Positions 19,701-28,193 are shown, numbered from the stretch's first letter. The stretch: 64,000 nt of DNA from Pseudonocardia sp. ICBG1293 (GCF_020131355.1 NZ_JAHLEL010000064.1:1-64000), one strand, 5' to 3'. Numbers and translations are program-made. The notes: generated from the letters alone by a model not told the origin.

Positions 19701-21400
19701 ACATCTTCGGTAAGCGCCGCCGCCGGATCGAGCCACGCAGCACCGGCGAGCTGCTCAGCCAATTCACCGACCTCGACGGCATCCCCACCAGCCTCCCCAC
19801 ACCGGACCAGGACCCGGCCGACGAACCCACCGGCCGCGCCGCACGCGGCCAGCGGGTCAACCAGGCCACCGCCCCGCGCCAGGGCCCGCGCGAGCACGGC
19901 CGCGGCTGGTCCGCGGTCGATGCCGCCCGGCGGGCTCCGGTCTATAAGGCCACCACCGCCGAGGTGGGTGGGCTGTTCCCGCTGCTGGCTTCCAACGGCG
20001 TCCCGGCCATCGGGGCGCGGCTGGGTTACGACACCCAGTCCGGGGGCGCGTTCTACGTCCACCCCACCGAATGGGTGCTGCGCGGCATGGTCACCAACCC
20101 GAACCTGGTGGTGTTCGGCGAACCCGGCCGCGGAAAGTCCTCGACGGTCGTGGCGCTGATGCTGCGGATGATGCTCTTCGGGGTCCGCTCCCTGATCTCC
20201 GGCGATGTGAAGGGCGAGTACACCCCGCTGCTGCGCTCGCTCGGGATCACCCCGATCGCGCTCGGGCGCGGTAGCCCGCACCGCCTCAACGCCCTCGACC
20301 TCGGCCCGCTACGGGTCCGCTGGAACACCTGGGGTGCCGAGCGCCAGAACGAGGAGCTCATCGGGATCCTGGCCCGCTGGACCCGGCTGCTCACCGCGCT
20401 GGCCGAGGCTCAGGGCTACTTGCCCACGGTGACTGACGAGCTGGTCATCTCCACCGTCCTGCGCCGCCTCGTCGGTGCCGCGGACGGCTATTCCGAGCTG
20501 CGTCCGATCACGATCCCGCAGGTCGTGGCCCAGCTCGCCGACCCCGACGACGACCTGTGGCAGGCCACCCGCTTCGCCTCGCACCGCCAGTTCGTCGACC
20601 ACACCCGGCCGATCACCGACGCCCTCTCCAACCTCGTCGTCGGCCCCCTGTCCGGGCTGTTCGACGAACCCACCAACTTCGACCTCGACTGGGACGCCCC
20701 GGTTCAGTCGATGGACCTGTCGCTGCTGCGCAGCCGGGGCGACCAGGCGATCGCGGTCGCCCTGACCTGCCTCGGGTCCTGGTCGGCGATGATCACCGAC
20801 CTCCAAGACGACGGCGACATCCGCATCGTCGTCCGCGACGAGGTCTGGCGCCAGATGCGCCTCGGGCTACGCGCGGTTCAGGCCGTCGACTCCGACCTCC
20901 GGCTGTCCCGGGCCGAACGCAAAATCCAGCTCCTGGTCATGCACAAGCCCTCCGACCTGCTCTCCGTCGGCGCCGCCGGATCCCAGGAGGTCTCCATCGC
21001 CAAAGACCTCCTCGCCCTGTGCTCCACGAGGATCCTGCTCGGCCAGTCCACGAGGGTCGGCGACGAACTCGCCGAGGACCTCGGCCTGACCGAACGCGAG
21101 CAGGCCGTGATCACCGGCTGGGCGATGGAAAGCCCCGGCCGGGCGCTGTGGAAGCTGGAGAACCGGCCCGGCATGAAAATTCAGACGGTGCTGTCCGCGA
21201 CCGAGAAAACGATCTTCGACACCAACTCGGGATTGCGCCCGAACCGGCGGCCCACGCCCAGCAGCCCAGCCAGCGTAGAGACCCTGACCAGTAACAACAC
21301 CACCGACAGTCCGGGCGGCGAGGCCACACACAGCAGCTCCGGCGGCATCGATCCCCGACCCGCTGGCGTCAATGGAACATTGACAGAGGAGAGGCCGTGA
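19697..21400 (+). CDS. VirB4-like conjugation ATPase
   Basis: 567 residues. The P-loop GEPGRGKSS lies at 141-149, followed by LRMMLFGVRSLISGDVKGEY. A Walker B-like stretch (IRIVVRDEVWRQM) and an arginine-finger-type motif near ILLGQSTRVGDELAEDLGL complete a VirB4/TraC fold. The usual N-terminal VirB4 domain is short and is probably supplied by the upstream SCO6880-type protein. It powers assembly and substrate movement at the inner membrane. ATG 19697 overlaps the previous stop. Confidence 0.85.
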   Translation: MNIFGKRRRRIEPRSTGELLSQFTDLDGIPTSLPTPDQDPADEPTGRAARGQRVNQATAPRQGPREHGRGWSAVDAARRAPVYKATTAEVGGLFPLLASNGVPAIGARLGYDTQSGGAFYVHPTEWVLRGMVTNPNLVVFGEPGRGKSSTVVALMLRMMLFGVRSLISGDVKGEYTPLLRSLGITPIALGRGSPHRLNALDLGPLRVRWNTWGAERQNEELIGILARWTRLLTALAEAQGYLPTVTDELVISTVLRRLVGAADGYSELRPITIPQVVAQLADPDDDLWQATRFASHRQFVDHTRPITDALSNLVVGPLSGLFDEPTNFDLDWDAPVQSMDLSLLRSRGDQAIAVALTCLGSWSAMITDLQDDGDIRIVVRDEVWRQMRLGLRAVQAVDSDLRLSRAERKIQLLVMHKPSDLLSVGAAGSQEVSIAKDLLALCSTRILLGQSTRVGDELAEDLGLTEREQAVITGWAMESPGRALWKLENRPGMKIQTVLSATEKTIFDTNSGLRPNRRPTPSSPASVETLTSNNTTDSPGGEATHSSSGGIDPRPAGVNGTLTEERP

Positions 21401-22539
21401 GCCGCCCGGTGCTGATCGCCGGCGGACTCGGGCTGTCGGTAGTCCTTCTGGTGACCGCCGCGATCGGCGCCCTGGCCGTGGTCGCCGCGCTCGGAATCAC
21501 CGGGGGCCGCTTCGGATGCGGACCCGACGGTGGGCTCGGCGGCGGGGCGCAGGCCGTGGACGGGGTCGACTGGAGCGCCGAGCAGACCGAGAACGCCGCC
21601 ACCATCGTCGCCCGCACCGTCGAACGCGGCCTCCCCAGGAGAGCGGCGGTGATCGCGATCTCGACCGCGATCGTCGAATCCCGACTGGTCAACGTCACCC
21701 ACGGCGACCGCGACTCCCTCGGTTTGTATCAACAACGCCCGTCACAAGGGTGGGGCCCACCCGCCCAGGTCCTGAACCCGGTCGCGGCCACCGACAGCTT
21801 CCTCGACCGCCTCCTGAACCTGCCCGGCTGGTCGACCATGCCGCCCGGCACCGCAGCCCAGGCGGTACAGCGCTCGGCGTTCCCCGACCGCTACGCACCC
21901 CAAGAAGCACCGGCCGCCGAGCTGGTCGAGCAGCTCTGGGTCGGCGAGGACAATCCCGTACCGCTACCACCGGGCACCAACAGTTCCCACGCCGAGAACA
22001 TCCAGCTCGCAGCAAGCGTCTACGCCTGCCCGGACACCGGCGGCGCCGGAATACCGTTGCCACCCGGGAACATCGACCCGACGAAGCTTCCGGCCGGGTT
22101 CACCGCCCCTGCCGATCCGGTGGCGCGGGCCGCGGTCGGCTACGCCCTATCCCAGCTCGGCAAACCCTACGTGTGGGGCGGGAAAGGCTCGCACGGCTTC
22201 GACTGTTCCGGACTCGTACTCGCCTCCTGGGCCTCAGCGGGTGTCGCCCTCCCTGCCGGCACGGTCAGTCAGAAACACGCCGGGACACCGGTCCAGATCG
22301 CCGACATCGAGCCCGGCGACATCGTGTTCATCCCCGGCTCCCTCGGCAGCAGAGGCAACCCGCGGCACAACGGCATGTATGTCGGCCACGGCCTGATCGT
22401 CAACGCCTACGACTCTTCCAGGGGCGTGGTGCTGCAGCCGCTCACCGAGTGGGCGGGCGAGGTCACCCACATCCGCCGCGTCCACACACCCGCGGGCGCT
22501 CCTGCTCCGGCGACGCCGGAAGTGCGAGCAGCGCCATGA
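21397..22539 (+). CDS. Bifunctional wall hydrolase: lysozyme-like domain plus NlpC/P60
   Basis: 380 residues: TM anchor (about 6-34), a lysozyme/transglycosylase-like helical domain (60-180, with TAIVESRLVN carrying the probable catalytic Glu94), a linker, and NlpC/P60 (240-365) with Cys270 in DCSG and His324 in RHNGMYVG. It would open peptidoglycan for the conjugation channel, like VirB1 and Tn916 Orf14. The GTG start at 21397 overlaps the VirB4 stop. Confidence 0.85.
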   Translation: MSRPVLIAGGLGLSVVLLVTAAIGALAVVAALGITGGRFGCGPDGGLGGGAQAVDGVDWSAEQTENAATIVARTVERGLPRRAAVIAISTAIVESRLVNVTHGDRDSLGLYQQRPSQGWGPPAQVLNPVAATDSFLDRLLNLPGWSTMPPGTAAQAVQRSAFPDRYAPQEAPAAELVEQLWVGEDNPVPLPPGTNSSHAENIQLAASVYACPDTGGAGIPLPPGNIDPTKLPAGFTAPADPVARAAVGYALSQLGKPYVWGGKGSHGFDCSGLVLASWASAGVALPAGTVSQKHAGTPVQIADIEPGDIVFIPGSLGSRGNPRHNGMYVGHGLIVNAYDSSRGVVLQPLTEWAGEVTHIRRVHTPAGAPAPATPEVRAAP

Positions 22540-22628
22540 CCCACGACCACCACCTCCGCGCCGGCGCCCACGGCCTCACCGCCGACGACTGGACCTTCTA
22601 CCTGCGCGGAGACCTCTTCACATGGTGA
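22536..22628 (+). CDS. 30-residue ORF in overlap chain
   Basis: ATG 22536 overlaps the NlpC/P60 stop (ATGA), and its TGA lies inside the start region of the thioesterase-like gene (ATGGTGA). The peptide starts MTHDHHLRAGAHGLTADDW and is His/Asp-rich. The double overlap fits the operon pattern; no domain can be assigned. Confidence 0.45.
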   Translation: MTHDHHLRAGAHGLTADDWTFYLRGDLFTW

Positions 22629-23092
22629 CCACCACCTGTACGCGGCCGAGCAACACCGACGACTCCAGCGACGACGTGTCGCTGTTCTACGTCGTCCCGC
22701 CCGACCAGCTCGTCCCCGACCTGCACCCGCACCTGGGGGCGTTCCGGGCGGGCGAGCACGTGTTCGCCACCGGATACCTCGTCGGCCTTCTGGAAGCACC
22801 GTGTCTGACCTACCTCCGCCGTCGGGCTCGGGCCGGGCAAACACCGGTCGGCACCCGCGTGGAAGTCACGCATCGGGCGCCGTCCATCCCCGGGGACCGC
22901 CTCCACGTCATCGCCCGGCGCACCAGCACCACCGGTAACCGATGTCGCTTCATCGTGGCTGCCCGGGATCAGCGCGGGGTCCTGGTCGCCGACGGCCACG
23001 TCACGGCGCAGCTGGTCGACACCACCGCGTTCCGCGCGCAGCTCCGACACCGCGCACGAGACCACCCACAACCCACGGCTCCGAGCCACTGA
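22622..23092 (+). CDS. FlK-like hot-dog thioesterase
   Basis: 156 residues. FATGYLVGLLEAPC, GTRVEVTHRAPSIPGD and RFIVAARDQRGVLVADG follow the hot-dog fold order of FlK-type acyl-CoA thioesterases; the Glu in LLEAP and the His in VTHRAP match expected active-site positions. Family members hydrolyse acyl-CoA thioesters, and FlK itself detoxifies fluoroacetyl-CoA. Why such an enzyme closes a conjugation operon is unclear. It could be cargo conferring resistance or an adapted fold with a binding role. Confidence 0.7.
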   Translation: MVTTTCTRPSNTDDSSDDVSLFYVVPPDQLVPDLHPHLGAFRAGEHVFATGYLVGLLEAPCLTYLRRRARAGQTPVGTRVEVTHRAPSIPGDRLHVIARRTSTTGNRCRFIVAARDQRGVLVADGHVTAQLVDTTAFRAQLRHRARDHPQPTAPSH

Positions 23093-23118
23093 CCAGCTGA
23101 TCTGTGAAGGAGATACCG

Positions 23119-23328
23119 GTGAGGACACGACGACGAACGCAGCGGCGCGGCACGTGGCGATGGAAGCCGCGCCCGCGCCCTGACACACCGGCCACCGAAG
23201 TGGCCGCCGACGCCGAGGACCGGGACGAGTACACGACCGGGCAGCTGACCTGGTGCCTGGGCGAACACGGCTTCCGGGTCCCGCGCCACGAGCACCACAT
23301 CGAGCAGGACGGAGACACAGCAGCATGA
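23119..23328 (+). CDS. Small basic hypothetical protein
   Basis: 69 residues from GTG 23119, preceded by GAAGGAGA five bases upstream. The first 25 residues are Arg/Lys-rich, then acidic (AADAEDRDEY), ending GEHGFRVPRHEHH. No known domain. The stop overlaps the next ATG (ATGA). Confidence 0.55.
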   Translation: MRTRRRTQRRGTWRWKPRPRPDTPATEVAADAEDRDEYTTGQLTWCLGEHGFRVPRHEHHIEQDGDTAA

Positions 23329-23633
23329 TCAACTATCTGAGCTTCCCTACCACCGAACATCCCGTGAACGGCCTGCGATGGGATACCGCCAGCAGCAGCT
23401 ACCGGTGCCCGACCTGCACGAACGAGCCACGCACGTTGATGTTCGGTCCGGTCGAGGCGTTCGTCTGCGGGGCCTGCGCCAGCTACTGGCTCACACCTAC
23501 CACCGGCCGCCGGGACCTGGAGGTCATCGAAGACAGCTACCGCGCGGCGGGATGCCTGGACAGCAACCTGGTCGGCTCTGCCCGCGATGATGCCGCTGAC
23601 GGTGCGGTATCGGCGCCAGTGTGGGCAGCGTAA
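23325..23633 (+). CDS. Small zinc-ribbon-like protein
   Basis: 102 residues with two Cys pairs, CPTC (about 26-29) and CGAC (about 50-53), spaced as a zinc ribbon around residues 25-55. The rest is short alpha-helical tail. It probably binds zinc and perhaps nucleic acid; function unknown. ATG 23325 overlaps the previous stop. Confidence 0.6.
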   Translation: MINYLSFPTTEHPVNGLRWDTASSSYRCPTCTNEPRTLMFGPVEAFVCGACASYWLTPTTGRRDLEVIEDSYRAAGCLDSNLVGSARDDAADGAVSAPVWAA

Positions 23634-23799
23634 CGCCGGTGGACCAGCACGATCCCGGTGCAGACGGTGCGGCCGGTTCCGAGGGGATCTTCGCCCGCTA
23701 CTGTCTGCGTCCAAAGTAATGACTGCGGCGCCCCTACTTTCTGCCAAAGAGGAAAAGGCGCCGCAGCCACCCACCGAGCAGCCGGGCTGGTTGCTCTGA
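23587..23799 (+). CDS. Possible small Cys/Arg-rich ORF
   Basis: 70 residues from ATG 23587, overlapping the preceding gene by 47 bp. It contains QCGQRNAGGPARSRCRRCGRF, which resembles a short zinc-binding knuckle. No SD is obvious, and the large overlap counts against it. The second half crosses a long hairpin (23725-23764). Confidence 0.25.
   Translation: MMPLTVRYRRQCGQRNAGGPARSRCRRCGRFRGDLRPLLSASKVMTAAPLLSAKEEKAPQPPTEQPGWLL
23725..23764 (+). other. Long stem-loop downstream of the transfer operon
   Basis: GCGGCGCC (23725-23732) pairs with GGCGCCGC (23757-23764). Inside it CCT pairs with AGG and CTTT with AAAG around a CTGCC loop. No U-tract follows. It may be an operon-end terminator or a processed RNA structure ahead of the next cistron. 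Confidence 0.5.
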
Positions 23800-23840
23800 A
23801 AGCAGGCGCCGCGCGAGCGGTGACTGCACAAGGAGGCACC

Positions 23841-23990
23841 TTGCAAAACCGCACCTTACCCGTGACCCGTCGACCGTTCGACTTCGACTTCGACTTCGAC
23901 TTCGACCGGCTGTACTCGCCGGGGTCGGTGGTTGCCTCGTTTGTTGCTGTTGACCTGGCCGCTCTTGTCCTGGCCGGGGGTGCGCGATGA
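23841..23990 (+). CDS. 49-residue DF-repeat leader-like ORF
   Basis: TTG 23841 follows AGGAGG by 4 nt; a GTG nine codons on is an alternative. The product contains a (Asp-Phe)n tract encoded by tandem GACTTC hexamers at about 23879-23908 and ends with a hydrophobic segment (SVVASFVAVDLAALVLAGG). It overlaps the next gene by 4 bp, so it may act as a leader or small membrane peptide. The microsatellite could vary in length. Confidence 0.45.
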   Translation: MQNRTLPVTRRPFDFDFDFDFDRLYSPGSVVASFVAVDLAALVLAGGAR

Positions 23991-24583
23991 GTGTGAAGGC
24001 GGTGGAGGCGGTGTTCCGGTCTGATCTGGGGTCGCGGGAGCGGATGGTGTTGCTCGCGCTCGCCGATCATGTGAACGCCGATGACGGCAGGAACGTGTGT
24101 TGGCCGAGTGTTCGGCTGCTGGCGCGGAAGACGGGGTCGTCGCGGTCGACGGTGCAGCGGGCGATCCGGGAGTTGCGGGAGCTGGAGCTGCTGCAGGTGG
24201 TGCGTCGGTTCCGGCCGAACCGGTCGCAGCGCTCGAACGGCTACCGGGTGATGCTCTCGGAGCTTCAGCGTCGCGAGCTGGCCGCAGCGCAGGCGAAGGC
24301 TCAAACCGAGGCCGAGGAGCTCGAAGCGCTGTTCGAGCGCGAGTACCCGTCCTGCTCCGGCGCCGATCCGGCGCTGGAGGCAGCGGCCGCAGCGGAGGTC
24401 TCGGCGGTGGCCGCAGTGGGCTCGGGAACGCTCCAGGCTGAGGGCCTGATAGGTGAAGATCTGCAGGTTAGGGGGGGTGTCAGCCTGACACGGGGGGGGT
24501 GTCACACAGACATCCCACGGGGGTGTCAGCCCCGGTGGGCCCGAATCGGAAAAGAACCGTCACGGGGGAAGCCACGCGCGTGA
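23987..24583 (+). CDS. Winged-helix DNA-binding protein (helix-turn-helix_36-like)
   Basis: 198 residues. Residues 10-85 form a wHTH of the phage/plasmid replication-regulator kind: LGSRERMVLLALADHVN, WPSVRLLARKTGSSRSTVQRAIRELREL. A Glu/Ala-rich coiled region follows. The C-terminal coding region contains three GGGGTGTCA repeats that may be DNA sites rather than protein features. Similar proteins act as plasmid replication or transcription regulators. ATGA and GTGA overlaps tie it to its neighbours. Confidence 0.7.
   Translation: MSVKAVEAVFRSDLGSRERMVLLALADHVNADDGRNVCWPSVRLLARKTGSSRSTVQRAIRELRELELLQVVRRFRPNRSQRSNGYRVMLSELQRRELAAAQAKAQTEAEELEALFEREYPSCSGADPALEAAAAAEVSAVAAVGSGTLQAEGLIGEDLQVRGGVSLTRGGCHTDIPRGCQPRWARIGKEPSRGKPRA
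24474..24528. repeat. Three GGGGTGTCA direct repeats
   Basis: GGGGTGTCA occurs at 24474, 24496 and 24520, spaced 22 and 24 bp, about two helical turns. The first forms an inverted repeat with TGACAC at 24486. They lie in the 3' end of the wHTH gene, just before the next start at 24580. The spacing suggests binding sites on one DNA face, perhaps for the wHTH protein itself. Confidence 0.5.
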
Positions 24584-25326
24584 GCGCGCCCGCGACCACC
24601 CCCGGCCCGGACCCGTCGGGCACCGCTCGTCCGGACCCCGACCCGGTCACCCCGCCCGACGCCCCCCGCCAAGAGCCCCCGGACGACACCCCGCGCCCCG
24701 AGCCGACACCAGCAGAAGCCGCCGCGCCGGCGACGGACGCCCCGGCCGCGGCAGCCGTTGTCGCGCCGGGCGTTGCTGCTCCGGTCGTGTCTGACCTGGT
24801 CACCGCAGCCGCCGCGCAAGCACAGACGCCCCCACCGCCCGCGGCACCGGCGCTGGTGCCGGACCCGGCCCGGCGCGAGACCTGGCGCTGCCCACGCCAC
24901 CTCGCCACCCCCGACCCCTACGATCTGCCCTGTGGCGGCTGCGGAGCAGCCCGCAAGCGGATGCAGGCACAGGAAGACCACCAGGCCGCGCAAGCCGCTC
25001 AGAAACGCTCTGAGGCCGCGCAACAGGCCCGCGCAGCGCGGGACGGCTGCACCGAGTGCGACGAGTACGGCTACGTCCTCGACCCGACCGACCCCGCCGG
25101 CGGCTCCTACGACCCACCGTTGCGCTGCACCCACGACCGCCCAGCCATCGACCGCATCACCGAAGACGAACAGCGCCAGGCCGCCCAGGCCGCCGCCGCG
25201 CGACCCGCCCCGATCTCGCCCGCCACCCGCGACCTGATCGAGTCCGCCCGCGTCCACCTGCTGTCCCGCACCAGCAACCCGGCACCGAACCGGCGCCGCC
25301 GCATCAACCCGAAAGTCTGGAAATAA
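24580..25326 (+). CDS. Hypothetical Cys-containing protein
   Basis: 248 residues from GTG 24580 overlapping the previous TGA. The first 100 are Pro/Ala/Thr-rich. Then CPRHLATPDPYDLPCGGCG and CTECDEYGYVLDP...RCTH form two possible zinc sites with a charged helix (KRMQAQEDHQAAQAAQKR) between. Probably a DNA- or RNA-associated plasmid protein; function unknown. Confidence 0.6.
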   Translation: MSAPATTPGPDPSGTARPDPDPVTPPDAPRQEPPDDTPRPEPTPAEAAAPATDAPAAAAVVAPGVAAPVVSDLVTAAAAQAQTPPPPAAPALVPDPARRETWRCPRHLATPDPYDLPCGGCGAARKRMQAQEDHQAAQAAQKRSEAAQQARAARDGCTECDEYGYVLDPTDPAGGSYDPPLRCTHDRPAIDRITEDEQRQAAQAAAARPAPISPATRDLIESARVHLLSRTSNPAPNRRRRINPKVWK

Positions 25327-25359
25327 CCCGACATAACCGATCAAACCGGATATATCCAG

Positions 25360-25590
25360 ATGAACCAGGCGGAGGCGGTGGTGGAAGGCGGTGCTGCCGC
25401 GCCGCTTCCGGTCCTCGCCCGCCCCGAAGGGGGGCGGCGCCGCGCCGCGACCCGACCAGACACGAACACCGTCACCACGCCCGCCGCGGTAGCGGTGTCA
25501 CGAGCCGATACCGGCCCGTGGCTCGCGCTGGTCATCCTCGGACTGGGCATCGTCGCAGCGATGCTCATCCTCACTACGACCTGGACCTGA
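25360..25590 (+). CDS. Small single-TM protein, paralogue of 46783-47085
   Basis: 76 residues: a polar Arg/Thr-rich N-terminus and a C-terminal TM helix ending VAAMLILTTTWT. The gene at 46783-47085 ends VTAMLIITVTWT, so the two tails are clearly related. The 5' part of this gene overlaps one copy of a dispersed hairpin element (25393-25440). No strong SD is seen. Tail-anchored membrane protein of unknown role. Confidence 0.5.
   Translation: MNQAEAVVEGGAAAPLPVLARPEGGRRRAATRPDTNTVTTPAAVAVSRADTGPWLALVILGLGIVAAMLILTTTWT
25393..25440. repeat. Dispersed hairpin element, copy 1
   Basis: The conserved core GCTGCCGCNNCGCTTCCGGT is followed by a GC hairpin (CCGCCCC/GGGGCGG with a short loop). Related copies are at 39822-39873 and 46275-46327. 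The stem bases differ between copies but pairing is kept. Confidence 0.5.
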
Positions 25591-25637
25591 CGCTCCTCAG
25601 CAAGCACGGCCTGAGCGCGGTCAGGGAACAGCGCTGG

Positions 25638-26957
25638 TCAGGAGGTTGCGGGGGCAGCGACCGCCTGACCAGACGCGCCGCTCATGCGCTCCATCGGTGA
25701 GCCGACAGCGGCGATCCCGAAGTACTCGTTGACCAGAAACGGTGCGATAGAAGCAGCCGGCGTGCGGTCAGCGCCGGTTCGGGCGTCGAGGACGACCGGG
25801 ACACCGTCCCGGGTGTAGCCGTAGATCGCCCCGTGCCAGACCGCGGAAACCGCCGGTGGAACCCGGCGCCCACCGGTTTGGTTGACGATGCGCCACAGCT
25901 CGGTGCCGGAATCATCGAGGCCGAGCAGGATCTCGACCGACCGTCCACCACCACGCTGGCAGACGGTGACCGTGCGCTGGTCGTGGAAGCAGCTCCACCC
26001 GCGCCGGGCTCCGTGCAACGGGACCGCCGGCGCCGGTTGCCCGGTCGTGGCGTTGAGGACCACCGAAGTGCTGGAGCCGTCGAGCAGGAGCATGTCTCGC
26101 CCGACGCGGTGCGCGGTCCCGGTCGAGGTGCTGACCCAGCGTTGACGACCGTCGGCAATCGACAACCCACGTGTGTCCCACCTGCCGGCACTCCGGTCGG
26201 AGGCGGCGACGATCACGGTGTCGCCGACGATCATCTGGCCGGCCCGGTCCGGCGCGGTCCAGAGGACCCGGCGGGAGGCAAGGTCGACCGCGGCGGTGAA
26301 CGCGTACTCGCTGGTATGGGCGGTGACGACCGCAGTCGCCCCATGGACGCCGATCACGCCGACGTACTCGAACCGCGGCCAGGCACCGGGCGCCTGGCTT
26401 CCAGGCAGCGGGATCAGCGTGCTCTGTGTCTTCTGCCCGGTCGAGGAGTCCGCGGCGACGAGCTCGACTCCGATGCCACCGGGGCTCGTGCCCCGGTCGG
26501 GGATCTTGATCGGGAACGCGGCCAGCGCCAGCCGCCCGACCGGAGTGTCGGCGACGACCGGAGGGCCGGTCGGATCTGCGGTGCTGAAGCCGGTGTTGAC
26601 CCGGTCGAGATCGACCTCCGGGGACGGAGCGTGGTCGGGGAACAGACCTTCGTGTACCTCGCCGGTCGTGAGATCGACCCGGACCAGGCCTTTCGCCCCG
26701 AGCAACCACCCGTGCACGCCGTCGAGGACCTCGACGATCGGGATGTCACCAGTGCCGCGACCCATCTCACCTGTCCGCGGCCCGAAATCAGCGGGCGGAT
26801 CGAACGCCTCCCGCGCAGCAGCCGGAGGAAACACCACTTCGGTCACCGCCCCATCGTCGGTCCTGGACGGCCCGCAACCGGCCAGGACCAGCAGCACCGC
26901 GACTGCGGCCAGAGGAACTCGTCCACCGCGGCTGAGTCCCGCACCCCTACCAGTCAT
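25638..26957 (-). CDS. Lipoprotein with PQQ/WD40-like beta-propeller
   Basis: 439 residues. A signal peptide with lipobox LAGC (Cys28) means it is lipid-anchored outside the membrane. The body has repeated beta segments of the PQQ-binding/BamB type (LVRVDLTTGEVHEG, AAVDLASRRVLWTAP, LSIADGRQRWVS, VVLDARTGADRTP). Such propellers mediate protein contacts. It is transcribed against the preceding operon and may be independently regulated. Possible role: surface exclusion or mating contact, not provable here. Confidence 0.75.
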   Translation of the reverse strand: MTGRGAGLSRGGRVPLAAVAVLLVLAGCGPSRTDDGAVTEVVFPPAAAREAFDPPADFGPRTGEMGRGTGDIPIVEVLDGVHGWLLGAKGLVRVDLTTGEVHEGLFPDHAPSPEVDLDRVNTGFSTADPTGPPVVADTPVGRLALAAFPIKIPDRGTSPGGIGVELVAADSSTGQKTQSTLIPLPGSQAPGAWPRFEYVGVIGVHGATAVVTAHTSEYAFTAAVDLASRRVLWTAPDRAGQMIVGDTVIVAASDRSAGRWDTRGLSIADGRQRWVSTSTGTAHRVGRDMLLLDGSSTSVVLNATTGQPAPAVPLHGARRGWSCFHDQRTVTVCQRGGGRSVEILLGLDDSGTELWRIVNQTGGRRVPPAVSAVWHGAIYGYTRDGVPVVLDARTGADRTPAASIAPFLVNEYFGIAAVGSPMERMSGASGQAVAAPATS

Positions 26958-27080
26958 GGTTCCCAGTATCGCTGTTCCCGGTATCGCTGGTGATCATCAC
27001 CGGTCGCAGGCCACGGTCCGGCTCCCCCGCCCCCGGCGCCGCGCCTGCGCCTTGTCTGTGCCCGGGGCGGTGTGGTCGGG

Positions 27081-28193
27081 TCAGGCAGGAGCGAGACGGG
27101 TACTCGCCGGGCCTGCGTCGACCCGCTGTGCGGGCAGGAGATCCTCGGTCGGAGGTAGAAGACCGCGATCACGCAGGCTGCGCTTGGCCTTGGCCGCGGT
27201 CCGGTTCCCGCCGATCAGCCGATCGACCTCCGACAACGACGGGTCCTCCCCGCGGGTCCAGGCGGCCACGAACAGTGCTTCGGCCTTAGCCTGCTTCGTC
27301 GCTCCCGGCTCAAGCTCGAGGACAGCGCCGGCTACCTGATCGACGCCCTCGGCCGTGGTGTCGATCTTGGTGGTGCCGCCTCGCCGCGCCGGGTGCGGTG
27401 TCACCACGGGCAGCGGCGCTGTGTCGTCCTTGTCGTCGTCGCCCTGGCCGGCGGGTTCGTCTGCCGCTCGCACCGCCTGCACCGGCTGAGTCTGGAGCGT
27501 CGAGGAGCGGGATTCGTCAGTACACGGGGTCGCCTGGGCCGTGGCCGCGGCGGGAGCCGCCGGTGGGCTGGTGTGGGTACTCGGAGCCGTCCAGCCCGTC
27601 CGGTCGACGACGCCGGTCCGGGCCCCCGCGCGAGCCGCGGCTCGGGTGGGTCGCAGCACGATCGCGATCAATTCCAGACTGATTGCGAACGCAACCGGCG
27701 GGAACAACGCCACCATCCACGCCGCCACCGCCGCCAAAAGTGATCCGGTGCGCGACCATTCACTTTCCGGGACCACGGAGGCGGCGTTCGCCAGCAACGT
27801 GACAATCATGCCGAAGGAGAATGCTGCCCACGGGCCGAACCCGACACGCTCACCCCGGGTCCGCCGCGACCACACCACCACCAATGCTGCGGCGAGGAGT
27901 CCGTCCACTGACAGCGGCAGCCAGTACGCCAACGCCGACCCCGGATTGAACCGCGCCACGACCTCCTGCAAATGCCAATACGACGCTACTGCTGCGGGAA
28001 GACCGACAGAGACGACCACGAGAACCGCGAGCACACGCGGCCACACCGACGCCCACAACGTCTGCGAATCACGCACAGACGGCGATGAGATTTCCTCTGA
28101 GGCCGCCGGGGACTCCGTCGGGGCCACATCACCGGCAGAGTCCGCGCCGCCCGTGGCGTTGTCGCGGGTGGGCCTGAGTTCGTGGACGGTCAT
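27081..28193 (-). CDS. DUF2637 membrane protein with C-terminal HTH-like region
   Basis: 370 residues. Four TM helices (about 40-170: VLAVLVVVSVGLPAAVASYWH, ALAYWLPLSVDGLLAAALVVVW, GPWAAFSFGMIVTLLANAASV, VAAWMVALFPPVAFAISLELIAI) form the DUF2637 domain found on actinobacterial plasmids. The C-terminal SEVDRLIGGNRTAAKAKRSLRD looks like an HTH. I use ATG 28193 (GAGAGGA upstream). A near-perfect inverted repeat at 28219-28244 sits just before it. DUF2637 proteins are linked to plasmid spread (SpdB-like) or regulation. Confidence 0.75.
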   Translation of the reverse strand: MTVHELRPTRDNATGGADSAGDVAPTESPAASEEISSPSVRDSQTLWASVWPRVLAVLVVVSVGLPAAVASYWHLQEVVARFNPGSALAYWLPLSVDGLLAAALVVVWSRRTRGERVGFGPWAAFSFGMIVTLLANAASVVPESEWSRTGSLLAAVAAWMVALFPPVAFAISLELIAIVLRPTRAAARAGARTGVVDRTGWTAPSTHTSPPAAPAAATAQATPCTDESRSSTLQTQPVQAVRAADEPAGQGDDDKDDTAPLPVVTPHPARRGGTTKIDTTAEGVDQVAGAVLELEPGATKQAKAEALFVAAWTRGEDPSLSEVDRLIGGNRTAAKAKRSLRDRGLLPPTEDLLPAQRVDAGPASTRLAPA

